Shown one piece after another: positions 46,946-55,035 of a stretch of DNA of 64,000 nucleotides. Location of the stretch: the NCBI RefSeq assembly GCF_030730905.1, contig NZ_JAVAMP010000001.1, forward strand, positions 124,001 to 188,000. The letters are read 5' to 3'. Each line of letters opens with the position of its first letter. Within the stretch, counting starts at the first letter, position 1. A program made the position numbers and the translations under genes. The notes beneath the pieces are model-generated. The model was not told the origin of the DNA. It was given only the letters and a program-made list of their open reading frames with translations, and did no database searches. The stretch comes from Chengkuizengella axinellae. GTDB lineage: Bacteria > Bacillota > Bacilli > Paenibacillales > KCTC-33759.

Positions 46946-48013
46946 ATGAATGCAGAAACAATGGAATTATTTAAAACGTTAACTGAAATGCCTGCAGCAC
47001 CAGGGTTTGAAAGAGAAATTCGCAAATTTGTTAGATCAGAAATAGAAAAATATACAGGAGAAATTATTCAGGACCGTTTAGGAAGTATATTCGGTGTGAT
47101 TAGAGGCGATGAAGCAGGTCCAAGAGTAATGGTGACTGGACATTTAGATGAAGTCGGTTTTATGGTGACAAAAATAACGGATAACGGCATGATTCGCTTT
47201 CAACCTTTAGGGGGATGGTGGAGTCAGGTGTTATTAGCTCAACGTATGCAAATTATTACAAAAACGGGGCCTGTTATCGGATATATAGGCTTTAAACCTC
47301 GACGTATGATGTCTAAAGAACAGCTTGCAAAACCAGTAGATATTGATCAAATGTTTATCGATGTCGGTGCAGATGATCGTGAAGATGCAGAAAATATGGG
47401 GATTCAGCCTGGATTGCAAATTGTTCCTATAGGTGACTTTACGGTATTATCCAACCCCAAAAAAATATTGGCTAAAGCATGGGATAATCGTTATGGAGTA
47501 GGTTTAGCCATAGAATTGCTAAAAGAAGTGCACAATGAACAATTGCCTAATCTGTTGTTTTCAGGTGCGACAGTGCAAGAGGAAGGGGGAATTAGAGGCG
47601 CGGTTACAGCTGCTAATCTAGTGAAACCTGATATTTGTTATGGATTGGATGCTAGTCCTGCTAACGATGCCACAGATAAAGATGGATTTGGTCGGCTTGG
47701 TAAAGGTGTTCAGTTAAGGGTATTGAGTAGAGAGATGATCACACATCAAGGAATAAAGGAATTTGTTTTAGATACAGCAGAGTCCAACCATATTCCTTAT
47801 CAGTATTTTGTAGCAACAGGAGCAACAGATGCAGATAAAATACAATTAAATGGAATTGGAGTTCCTTCAGCAGTCATAGGAGTATGTTCGAGGTATGTGC
47901 ACTCCTCTTCTTCTATTTTGCATGTGGACGATTATGCAGCGGCTAAGGAGCTGCTAATAAAACTAGTAAAAACAACAGATAAATCAACTTATGAGCAAAT
48001 CATTAAATATTAG
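46946..48013 (+). CDS. M42-family metallopeptidase
   Basis: A 355 aa cytoplasmic enzyme of the M42 glutamyl aminopeptidase / endoglucanase-like family. Metal-binding regions: [41 protein letters not shown], and the C-terminal [19 protein letters not shown] precedes the ATG. It lies 61 bp after the second esterase and just before two M20 enzymes, so it is probably in the same operon. Whether it acts on peptides or on a glycan derivative is not known. Confidence 0.87.
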   Translation: MNAETMELFKTLTEMPAAPGFEREIRKFVRSEIEKYTGEIIQDRLGSIFGVIRGDEAGPRVMVTGHLDEVGFMVTKITDNGMIRFQPLGGWWSQVLLAQRMQIITKTGPVIGYIGFKPRRMMSKEQLAKPVDIDQMFIDVGADDREDAENMGIQPGLQIVPIGDFTVLSNPKKILAKAWDNRYGVGLAIELLKEVHNEQLPNLLFSGATVQEEGGIRGAVTAANLVKPDICYGLDASPANDATDKDGFGRLGKGVQLRVLSREMITHQGIKEFVLDTAESNHIPYQYFVATGATDADKIQLNGIGVPSAVIGVCSRYVHSSSSILHVDDYAAAKELLIKLVKTTDKSTYEQIIKY

Positions 48014-48028
48014 GAGTTGTATATAATC

Positions 48029-49150
48029 ATGCCTATTCTTAATCATATAGAGAATCATCAGGATCTATATTTAAAATTGCTAGAGGAATGTGTGAATATT
48101 GATTCTCCTTCAAGGAATAAAAATAATGATCAATTTTCTAGATGGTTCGCAAGTCAATTTGAAGAGCTTACAGGTGGTACAGTTGAAATCATAAAAAATG
48201 AAGAGTTCGGTAATTACCTGCGTTGTCAGATTGGAAGTGGTGATAAACAGTTAATGCTTTCAGGTCATTATGATACGGTGTTTCCGTTAGGGGAATCCGC
48301 TAAGCGTCCATTTTACATACAAGATGACAAAGCTTTTGGCCCTGGGGTTTTTGATATGAAATCAGGACTGATTGTGGGATTGTTAGCTCTGAAAGCACTT
48401 GTTGATGAAGGAGAGTTCCCAACAGACCGCAGTGTCGTATTTTTTATCAATAGTGATGAAGAAGTAGGTAGTCCTCAATCGAGGTCATGGTTTGAAAATG
48501 AAGCAAACAATTTCGATGCTGCGTTAGTTTTAGAATGTGGTAACACTTTAGTAACTTCAAGAAAAGGAAGTCTAAGATACAAATTAAAAGTGGAAGGGGT
48601 TTCCGCACATTCTAGTGTACCTGAAAAAGGGGTTTCAGCTATCGAAGAACTTTCCAGACAAATCATTCGACTGCATGCTATGAACAACAAAGAATCGGGT
48701 GTAACAGTGAATGTAGGTGCTATTAAGGGAGGCATGGGTCCCAATACGGTAGCAAGTGATGCTGAAGCACTGATAGATATCCGCTCAAACTCTTTGAATG
48801 ATCTTGAAAAAATTCATGCTGAGCTAGAAAGTTTCGAGCCATTTTTAGAAGGAGCAAAGTTAAAGTTTTCAGGTGGTATAAATCGTCCTCCTATGGAGCG
48901 AACTAAAGAGATAGAGATATTATATGAACAAGCAAAAGAAATTGGCAACAAATTAGGGATGGAAATCAAGGAAAAAGCATCAAATGGAGGAAGTGACGGC
49001 AATTTTATTGCTTCCTTTGGTGTTCCAGTAATAGACGGATTAGGAATGAGAGGGGGATATGCCCACTCTCCTAAAGAGTTTATTTATATTCATGAAGCAC
49101 CTAAACAAACTTTATTTGTAGCTAATTTAATAAAAAACTTAGAGATCTAA
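48029..49150 (+). CDS. M20-family metallopeptidase, paralog 1
   Basis: A 373 aa zinc amidohydrolase of the carboxypeptidase G2 / ArgE-DapE group. SGHYDTVFP and GPGVFDMKSG carry metal ligands, NSDEEVGS the catalytic glutamate, and AHSPKEFIYIHE the last histidine. The ATG at 48029 is chosen because it aligns with the start of the paralog; a TTG at 48017 abuts the AGGAG and is unlikely. It lies 15 bp after the M42 gene. Confidence 0.87.
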   Translation: MPILNHIENHQDLYLKLLEECVNIDSPSRNKNNDQFSRWFASQFEELTGGTVEIIKNEEFGNYLRCQIGSGDKQLMLSGHYDTVFPLGESAKRPFYIQDDKAFGPGVFDMKSGLIVGLLALKALVDEGEFPTDRSVVFFINSDEEVGSPQSRSWFENEANNFDAALVLECGNTLVTSRKGSLRYKLKVEGVSAHSSVPEKGVSAIEELSRQIIRLHAMNNKESGVTVNVGAIKGGMGPNTVASDAEALIDIRSNSLNDLEKIHAELESFEPFLEGAKLKFSGGINRPPMERTKEIEILYEQAKEIGNKLGMEIKEKASNGGSDGNFIASFGVPVIDGLGMRGGYAHSPKEFIYIHEAPKQTLFVANLIKNLEI

Positions 49151-49207
49151 GGTCGTATTGAAATACTAGAATTAATTAAACTACTATACTAGAGGAGGTG
49201 TTATTGG

Positions 49208-50350
49208 GTGTCTATTGAACAACATATTAAGGATCATCAGAATTTATATTTAAAAATGTTAGAGGAAAGTGTAAATATGGATTCTCCATCTAAAAACAAA
49301 CATAATAGTGACCGAGTAGCCCAGTGGTATGCAAATCAATTTGAAAATTTAATAGCGGGTGGAGCTGTTAAAATGATCAAAAATAAAGAATATGGTGATT
49401 TTTTACGTTGTCAAATAGGAGATGGGGATAAACAGCTGCTGCTTATCGGTCATTTTGATACTGTATTTCCTATGGGGGAATCAGAGAAACGTCCTTTTTA
49501 CATAAAAGAGGATAAGGCTTTTGGTCCTGGTGTTTATGATATGAAATCTGGTATTTTGGAAGGCTTTTTTGCATTAAAGGCATTGGTAGATGAAGGGGAG
49601 TTCCCATCAGACCGCAGTGTTGTATTTTTCATCAATAGTGATGAAGAGATCGGAAGCCGAAGTTCTAAACAAATGATTATGGATGAAGCCAGAAAATCTG
49701 AAGCTGCACTAGTACTTGAATGTCCAATGGAGCCAGATGGCAGTTTGAAAACCTCTAGAAAAGGGTGTGGAAGGTATAAAATCATAGTGGAAGGGGTTTC
49801 AGCACACTCTGGTGTAAATCCACAGGATGGTGTTTCTGCAATTGAAGAGATGGCTGTACAAATCCAACGATTACATGCTTTAAATAACTACGAGACAGGC
49901 ACTAATGTGAATGTAGGTGTGATTAAAGGTGGGCTCGGACCAAACATCATCGCGAATTTTGCGGAAGCAGAGATTGATGTTCGAGTACAATCATCAGAAG
50001 AATTGAATCGTATAGAAGAGATTTTTAAAGAATTTAAACCTGTTTCGGATGGAGCAACACTTCAAATCACAGGTGGAGTCCTTCGCCCACCTATGGAGCG
50101 TACGGATGGGATTGAAGAACTTTTTGAACAAGCAAAAAAAATAGGTGAAGTAATAGGTATGGATATAAAAGAAAGTGGGACGGGAGGAGGAAGTGATGGG
50201 AATTTTATTGCATCATGTGGGGTTCCATTACTAGATGGCCTAGGGATACGAGGAGGACATGCACATTCTCCTAAGGAATTTATTTATGTTCATGAAATAC
50301 CGAAAAAGACGTTGTTTTTAGCAAATCTAATTAAAAGCTTGAAGATTTAG
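49208..50350 (+). CDS. M20-family metallopeptidase, paralog 2
   Basis: A 380 aa paralog of the preceding gene with the same motifs (GHFDTVFP, GPGVYDMKSG, NSDEEIGS, AHSPKEFIYVHE). GTG start after GAGGAGGTG. In place of the short loop of paralog 1 it has PMEPDGSLKTSRKGCG. It is the last gene of the cluster, followed by a terminator. Amide-bond cleavage is expected; the substrate is unknown. Confidence 0.87.
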   Translation: MSIEQHIKDHQNLYLKMLEESVNMDSPSKNKHNSDRVAQWYANQFENLIAGGAVKMIKNKEYGDFLRCQIGDGDKQLLLIGHFDTVFPMGESEKRPFYIKEDKAFGPGVYDMKSGILEGFFALKALVDEGEFPSDRSVVFFINSDEEIGSRSSKQMIMDEARKSEAALVLECPMEPDGSLKTSRKGCGRYKIIVEGVSAHSGVNPQDGVSAIEEMAVQIQRLHALNNYETGTNVNVGVIKGGLGPNIIANFAEAEIDVRVQSSEELNRIEEIFKEFKPVSDGATLQITGGVLRPPMERTDGIEELFEQAKKIGEVIGMDIKESGTGGGSDGNFIASCGVPLLDGLGIRGGHAHSPKEFIYVHEIPKKTLFLANLIKSLKI

Positions 50351-50433
50351 ATCATGAATTTGTCACGGCAGCACCAACCCTACTTCTTTCAACATAAATC
50401 ATAAAAAAGGAAATATGAATACAAGTAAAATCA

Positions 50434-50468
50434 TTGAAGCTTCTTCCATAATGAAGAAGCTTTTTTGT
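50434..50468 (+). terminator. terminator of the glycan cluster
   Basis: GAAGCTTCTTC-CATAAT-GAAGAAGCTTTTTTG hairpin with T-run. Confidence 0.88.
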
Positions 50469-50503
50469 TCTATAATTTGAATTCCATTGAAATCGACTTG
50501 AAT

Positions 50504-50989
50504 TTAAGGTGGTGATCCAGGTGGTCCAACACTTGTTACAACTAATGTAGAGCCTGCACCAATAATGGTAGGGAATTCTACTGATCTAAAAGTGAAAATT
50601 CCTTCTCCCACATCTGTAATTTGTGTAGTTCCACCAGGTTCTCCTCCCATGCCATCGATAAATACAAATTGACCTTTCATTCTATTCATTATTTCTGTCA
50701 TAGGGGTTTCACAACAAGCACATTCTCCTTTAGTATTCTGTTTTATAGGTTTTAATGGTATTTCAACAGGAATTAAACTTGAGTCATAAAAAAGACCTGA
50801 AATATGCTTAATGGCTATACTGCCTACAGAAGTATTTACGATAAAATCTTTAACTTCATTTATAGTAAGGTTATCAAATCTACTTTGATTCGTGACAATA
50901 GAAACTCCTTGTTCTCCCTCTAGTGCCTTTAAGATACACTGCATTGGACAAACACTGCAATCACAGATGGATTCATCAAATGCTCCCAT
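50504..50989 (-). CDS. cysteine-rich two-module protein, family member 3
   Basis: A 161 aa family member. Module one is ICDCSVCPMQCILKALEG, module two GECACCETPMTEIMNRMKG. It lacks the C-terminal cysteine of the others (STLVVTSVG) and ends in a proline-glycine tail. The ATG at 50989 follows AAGGAG; a TTG three codons upstream is possible but has poorer spacing. Promoter of the shared type. Likely a spore-surface component, by inference. Confidence 0.72.
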   Translation of the reverse strand: MGAFDESICDCSVCPMQCILKALEGEQGVSIVTNQSRFDNLTINEVKDFIVNTSVGSIAIKHISGLFYDSSLIPVEIPLKPIKQNTKGECACCETPMTEIMNRMKGQFVFIDGMGGEPGGTTQITDVGEGIFTFRSVEFPTIIGAGSTLVVTSVGPPGSPP

Positions 50990-51019
50990 TTTAAACAACT
51001 CCTTTGTAGTTATTTTGAA

Positions 51020-51053
51020 TAGTATATGATCAAAGAGTTTGTTTTGAATGGAC
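51020..51053 (-). promoter_or_regulatory. shared late-sporulation-like promoter, copy 3
   Basis: On the minus strand GTCCA, 20 bases, CATATACTA. Further upstream the TTAGCGGAAATTTCC block resembles that of the copies at 53220 and 53935. The rest of 51054-51238 shows no gene; a terminator-like hairpin (AAAGAGTG / CGCTCTTTTT) lies near 51199-51215. Confidence 0.7.
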
Positions 51054-51238
51054 TCGTGTACCGAGCAAGGAAATTTCCGCTAATCTCCCGTTTGTTTACG
51101 ATTTTAGATTTTGTCATTTCAATTACTGCATCACGTGAGGTAGCTCTTTTTGTCATACTTTTGCCACTATATAGTGAGAGGGTAAATAAAGAGTGTTGAT
51201 AAACGGCGCTCTTTTTACATTCCAGCCCATAGATAAGA

Positions 51239-51272
51239 GTCCAAGCAACTTTATTAGAATGTACATAAGATA
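51239..51272 (+). promoter_or_regulatory. shared late-sporulation-like promoter, copy 4
   Basis: GTCCA at 51239, 20 bases, CATAAGATA at 51264, 44 bp before the start codon. Confidence 0.7.
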
Positions 51273-51315
51273 ATGTGAAATGATATTTTAATCTAAGAAG
51301 TTGGAGGTAACTGTT

Positions 51316-51786
51316 ATGGGATTGAAAGATGAACCTTTTGTTGTAATTGATACGGTTTCAGTAGTGGGTAATATATATGGCTCTGGAGGAGATTTAATTT
51401 TTCTTGAGCCCAATGACCCTACAACAGTAGCTACCGTAGATGTATGCGTTAAACAACCAGAGAAAACACAGGTATGTATTGATTCAATGGTTCAATTTGC
51501 AGTAGGAGGTACCGGAGGAGTAGGTTCTGATGTAACATTTCAAGTATTATACGAAATACATCGTAATGGCGATGTTATAGCAAGGATTAATGATGAAATG
51601 GATTTTGAATTAGCTGGTGGTCGAGGACAAACAAACTTTCCAAACTTTCCTGTAGTTGATAACGATCCAATTGGTGGTATCAATACGTATGATCTAGTAT
51701 GTACAAGAGATACAACAAATGAAAATGCTGTAGCTGTAATTAATGCAGCATCACGAAGCCTTAAAGCAACAGTAATAACATTATAG
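51316..51786 (+). CDS. beta-rich protein of unknown function, tandem copy 1 (putative spore-surface)
   Basis: A 156 aa protein, no signal peptide. It begins MGLKDEPFVVIDTVSVVGN and contains VDVCVKQPEKTQVCIDSMVQ, then NFPNFPVVDNDPIGGINTY, and ends SRSLKATVITL. The alternating pattern suggests a beta-sandwich like small spore-surface or exosporium proteins, but no family could be assigned with certainty. Three cysteines (two shared with copy 2). GGAGG lies before the ATG at 51316. Its promoter has the same layout as the cysteine-rich family, suggesting joint expression. Confidence 0.7.
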   Translation: MGLKDEPFVVIDTVSVVGNIYGSGGDLIFLEPNDPTTVATVDVCVKQPEKTQVCIDSMVQFAVGGTGGVGSDVTFQVLYEIHRNGDVIARINDEMDFELAGGRGQTNFPNFPVVDNDPIGGINTYDLVCTRDTTNENAVAVINAASRSLKATVITL

Positions 51787-51857
51787 AATTAGAGTTTAAA
51801 AATATAATTATATGATTAAACGATTAACAGAAAGGACGTAGAGATACGTTCTTTTTT
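51769..51857 (+). repeat. 89-bp perfect repeat, copy 1 (gene end and 3' UTR)
   Basis: From the last six codons (ACAGTAATAACATTATAG) through the terminator-like hairpin GGACGTAGAGATACGTTC plus T-run. Identical to 52407-52495. Confidence 0.85.
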
Positions 51858-51879
51858 ACATTCCAGCCAATAGATAAGA

Positions 51880-51913
51880 GTCCAAGCAATTTCATTAGAC
51901 TATTCATAAGATA
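51880..51913 (+). promoter_or_regulatory. shared late-sporulation-like promoter, copy 5
   Basis: GTCCA at 51880, 20 bases, CATAAGATA at 51905. The upstream TTTTTACATTCCAGCC block is also present before copy 4, so the whole gene unit was duplicated. Confidence 0.7.
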
Positions 51914-51950
51914 AGTTAAAGGATAATTTAGTGAGTTGGGAGGTGAGATT

Positions 51951-52424
51951 ATGGGATTGAAGCAAGACCTTTTTGTGGTGGCTCAAAGTTTTTCGGTATT
52001 GAACCCTTATAATATTTTTAATCCAGATCCAAATGTTATTTCTCTTGATGAAAATGTTCCTACAGAAGTCCTTAGTATTGATGTGTGTGTAAAAAAACTG
52101 AACAAAACAAAAGTATCTCTAGATTCAATGGTTCAAATTGCTATACTTGATATTATAGGTGATGAAGACTCTATATCCTTCGCAGTGTCATATGATCTAC
52201 TACGTAATGGTATTCCCATTACATTTATTAATGATCTAATGGATATTGCAACACCTGGTGATGGGAATATATTTAGATATACAAACTTTCCCAACTTTCC
52301 CGTTATAGATAATGATCCTATTTTTGGAATGAATAATTACGCACTTGTATGTACAAGGTTTCAAGGTCCAACTTTTGTGTTTGCTGGCTCCCGAAGTCTA
52401 AAAGCCACAGTAATAACATTATAG
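51951..52424 (+). CDS. beta-rich protein of unknown function, tandem copy 2
   Basis: A 157 aa paralog of the gene at 51316, roughly half identical: MGLKQDLFVV, IDVCVKKLNKTKVSLDSMVQ, NFPNFPVIDNDPIFG and the same C-terminus SRSLKATVITL. The ATG follows GGGAGGTGA. It differs most in the middle, where a loop around DIIGDEDSISF replaces a glycine-rich one. The duplication included promoter and 3' UTR. Confidence 0.7.
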   Translation: MGLKQDLFVVAQSFSVLNPYNIFNPDPNVISLDENVPTEVLSIDVCVKKLNKTKVSLDSMVQIAILDIIGDEDSISFAVSYDLLRNGIPITFINDLMDIATPGDGNIFRYTNFPNFPVIDNDPIFGMNNYALVCTRFQGPTFVFAGSRSLKATVITL

Positions 52425-52495
52425 AATTAGAGTTTAAAAATATAATTATATGATTAAACGATTAACAGAAAGGACGTAGAGATACGTTCTTTTTT
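52407..52495 (+). repeat. 89-bp perfect repeat, copy 2
   Basis: Identical to 51769-51857, though the coding parts between are only about half identical at protein level. Confidence 0.85.
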
Positions 52496-52526
52496 TTGTT
52501 GGGAAAATATCATCCAGTTATTTTAT

Positions 52527-52676
52527 ATGGCTATTGGGGTGGGAGCCAAGGATGATAAATGGAATGACTCCTTGGATACTGGTAATTTTCTGTATAAAAG
52601 TGGAAGTTATTATACAGAAAATGAGACTGCTAGGGATGGTGTAGATGCAATCACCAATATTCCCCACTGGAATTAG
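52527..52676 (+). pseudogene. 49-codon open frame, probable gene remnant
   Basis: A readable frame with KWNDSLDTGNF, YYTENETARDG and DAITNIPHWN, and no ribosome site; the frame is also open upstream of the ATG. The composition is that of a real protein end rather than random sequence, so a truncated C-terminus of a lost gene is likely. Parent family not identified. Its stop overlaps the 3' end of the next gene on the other strand. Confidence 0.4.
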
Positions 52677-53194
52677 GTAACTAGTGGGGATTTTTTGAGT
52701 TGTTGAAAATTTGAAATTCTAGGTGATTCGTTAATTTGTTGTTGGTTAGATGGTGAAATTAGTGTAACCTTACATGAAGAAAAAAAGTAAATTTCCCCAT
52801 TAAATATTGAAACTATAATTCCTTCTCCGACATCAATGATTCTAGTATCTTCAAAATTGTCACCAATAAAATCTATATCAACTGTTTCACCAATCATTGA
52901 CTTTGCTAAATTGGTAATAGGGTCTTCACAACAAGCACATTCACCCTTATTTTTTTTATTAGACTTTATTAAATTTATCGGATTTATTGTATCAAAGATT
53001 ATGGCTATAGAAATTTGGCTAATTGGAAATTGACCAAAATCAGTAAAAGCTATAAAATCTTTAACTTGATTTAAAGTACCGACATCTTGAAAGGTTGGAG
53101 TTATTATACCTACTTCTCGATTCACCAACTGCTCCAATACACACTGCATCGGGCATACACAACAATCGCACTTAGACTCATCAAATACACCCAT
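52673..53194 (-). CDS. cysteine-rich two-module protein, family member 4
   Basis: A 173 aa family member: KCDCCVCPMQCVLEQLVN, then KNKGECACCEDPITNLAKSM, then SSCKVTLI, and a polar tail (SNQQQINESPRI) shared in part with member 5. The last bases form part of a hairpin with T-run (ATTCCCCACT / AGTGGGGATTTTTT) that may terminate it. AAAGGACGTGATTTC precedes the ATG. It lies next to member 5 in the same orientation with its own promoter, so the pair arose by tandem duplication. Confidence 0.72.
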   Translation of the reverse strand: MGVFDESKCDCCVCPMQCVLEQLVNREVGIITPTFQDVGTLNQVKDFIAFTDFGQFPISQISIAIIFDTINPINLIKSNKKNKGECACCEDPITNLAKSMIGETVDIDFIGDNFEDTRIIDVGEGIIVSIFNGEIYFFSSCKVTLISPSNQQQINESPRISNFQQLKKSPLVT

Positions 53195-53219
53195 GAAATC
53201 ACGTCCTTTAGTTTTTTTA

Positions 53220-53253
53220 TATTATATGTCCTGAAAGAGTTTTTTGACTGGAC
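53220..53253 (-). promoter_or_regulatory. shared late-sporulation-like promoter, copy 6
   Basis: On the minus strand GTCCA, 20 bases, CATATAATA. Upstream, the segment up to TTAGCGGATATCC is nearly identical to that of copy 7. Confidence 0.72.
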
Positions 53254-53353
53254 GTGTGTACTGTATAAAGGGATATCCGCTAATGCTAGTGGATTATGGA
53301 GTGGTGCTAAGAATATAGTGCAGAAGTAAATTAATTTAATATCCCTACTGGCT

Positions 53354-53908
53354 TTAGGTAGCTAGTGGAGAAATGGTTCTTCTAGAAGGTCTATCTGGAT
53401 CATTAATTTGTTCTGTAGTTAACGGGATAACCCTTGTTATTGAGCATGTGGAAAAAGTATTTAAAAATAAGCTAGCTCCAGCTGCACCCTCAAGTCCTAT
53501 AAGAATCCCTTCACCTACTCCTATGATTTCGTTTGGTAATGGTGATGTAAAAGTAGAAATGAATTCAACATCGAAAGTATTCCCAATTTCAGAACTTAGT
53601 AAATTTGTCATAGGGTCTTCGCAGCAAGCACACTCACCTTTATTATTTTTAATAGATTTTAAAGCAGATAATACTTGTGTAATATTCGTATTTGTAGGAT
53701 CCCCAATATCAACATGAGTAATTTGACATATTGGTATATCTCCTTCGTCAGAAGTTGATACAATAAAATCTTCAACACTTGTAATAATAGTTGTAACACG
53801 ACTAATAGGTGTATCAATTCCTATAAGCCCCACTCCAACCAACTGCTTCATAACACACTGCATCGGGCATACACAACAATCGCAAATTGACTCATCAAAA
53901 ACACCCAT
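53354..53908 (-). CDS. cysteine-rich two-module protein, family member 5
   Basis: A 184 aa family member, the longest. Module one ICDCCVCPMQCVMKQLVG, module two GECACCEDPMTNLLSSEIG, C-terminal STCSITRV and a tail ending SPLAT, like the SPLVT of member 4. AAAAGGACGTGATTCC precedes the ATG. Function unknown; see the finding on the family. Confidence 0.72.
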   Translation of the reverse strand: MGVFDESICDCCVCPMQCVMKQLVGVGLIGIDTPISRVTTIITSVEDFIVSTSDEGDIPICQITHVDIGDPTNTNITQVLSALKSIKNNKGECACCEDPMTNLLSSEIGNTFDVEFISTFTSPLPNEIIGVGEGILIGLEGAAGASLFLNTFSTCSITRVIPLTTEQINDPDRPSRRTISPLAT

Positions 53909-53934
53909 GGAATCACGTCCTTTTCATTTTTTAT

Positions 53935-53968
53935 TAATGTATTCCATTAAATAGTGTTTTGACTGGAC
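53935..53968 (-). promoter_or_regulatory. shared late-sporulation-like promoter, copy 7
   Basis: On the minus strand GTCCA, 20 bases, AATACATTA; the first base of CATANNNTA is changed. All other parts match copy 6. Confidence 0.6.
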
Positions 53969-54080
53969 GTGTGTACTGTATAAAGGAATATCCGCTAATG
54001 CTAGTGTCAAGGTGTGATTTGACTTAATATAATAAAAGCAAGGTTACGGATATCTAAGCGCTTATTGCAGACACCCATGA

Positions 54081-54115
54081 AAAAGCTTCTCCCCATAAAA
54101 AGGAGAAGCTTTCTT
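54081..54115. terminator. intrinsic terminator
   Basis: AAAGCTTCTCC and GGAGAAGCTTT arms, followed by CTTATTG. It has no intact gene upstream, consistent with gene loss here. Confidence 0.7.
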
Positions 54116-54134
54116 ATTGTTTATCATTTTTATT

Positions 54135-54224
54135 ATGTTTCTAGGAGGCTCACTAACAATAAGTTCAGATGGCGAGGGCAAAGGTACAAAAGTAACTTCG
54201 ACAATAACTAAAAAAAGATTGTAA
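54135..54224 (+). pseudogene. histidine kinase, C-terminal remnant
   Basis: The frame encodes FLGGSLTISSDGEGKGTKV followed by a short tail, which is the end of a HATPase domain of a sensor kinase (last glycine box). The rest of the kinase is gone. It directly precedes a response-regulator remnant. Confidence 0.6.
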
Positions 54225-54255
54225 ACATGAAGCAAACTGGATAGGTGATGACCAG

Positions 54256-54635
54256 ATGATAAAAGTGCTACTTGTTGAAGATAGCGAAATGTGGCAAAGA
54301 AACTTGAGTGAGGACATTGGACTAGATGAATCGTTTGATTTAGCAGGTATAGCAAGCACGAAAGAGGAAGCTATTGATGCGGTAAAGAAGATGGATATAA
54401 ACCTTACAGATAATAATTTAGATGGCATAGATGCTGCTGAAGAAATAAAAGATATCAGTGATTGCAAAATAATCATGCTTACTTCATTAGATGAAAAAGA
54501 AATAATTGAAGAATCTTTTGCAGTTGGTGCAAAGGAATGACTAAGAATGAGATAGCAAAGGCATTAAATAGATCATTTCATACAATAAAAAATCAATTGA
54601 AAATAATACGAGAAAAACTGAGGGGGGGGGACTAA
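54256..54635 (+). pseudogene. NarL-type response regulator, internally deleted
   Basis: The receiver part is readable: MIKVLLVEDSEMWQRNL, the aspartate region LTDNNLDGIDAAEEI, and MLTSLDEKEIIEESFAVGAKE, then a stop at 54540. The end of a LuxR-type helix-turn-helix (KNEIAKALNRSFHTIKNQL) follows in another frame up to 54635. The linker and the first part of the output domain are missing. Thus the gene lost its middle and is unlikely to work as a regulator; a 94 aa receiver-only protein could still be made from the preserved ribosome site (AGGTGATG). Confidence 0.7.
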
Positions 54636-54662
54636 TATTTTAGTCCTCCCCATTTTTTTTAT
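54622..54662 (+). terminator. terminator after the response regulator remnant
   Basis: GGGGGGGACT and AGTCCTCCCC arms followed by ATTTTTTTT. Confidence 0.8.
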
Positions 54663-54749
54663 TACGTATTATGATTAAATTAACAGATCGATCTAATGGC
54701 AATGTTCTTTTTATTAAACCATCTAATTAAGGAGTGAATTAGTTTAGCT

Positions 54750-54970
54750 ATGAATGTATTTACTTACACTGTTGAAACTGAAGAATTTATGAATTTTGAG
54801 ATACTAAGGGAGATGTTCTGATTATCTCTCCTAGACTAAAATATCACAATGATGATTTAATGATGATAATTGTTTTAGATTCAGAAAGAAAACTTATTAA
54901 ACATTTTAACGAAGTTGGTTCTAACGAACACGTACTAGGTAGAATTATGTCACGTGAAATGAATGTGTAA
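54750..54970 (+). pseudogene. possible frameshifted small gene
   Basis: One frame starts MNVFTYTVETEEFMNFEIL and stops at 54822; a neighbouring frame continues with ISPRLKYHNDDLMMIIVLDS and ends GRIMSREMNV at 54970. Joining them needs one frameshift near 54812. Not recognised. The ribosome site is too far from the ATG, so it may be decayed or two unrelated frames. Confidence 0.35.
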
Positions 54971-55035
54971 AAAATGTGTAAAAAAAAATCAGTTTCTATG
55001 TTTTTTAATCGTATTCTTACCAAATAAATAAAAAT

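Noticed and set aside
54062-54476. Minus-strand frames around 54.1-54.5 kb
   Set aside because: They overlap the kinase and regulator remnants, which have recognisable protein motifs on the plus strand.
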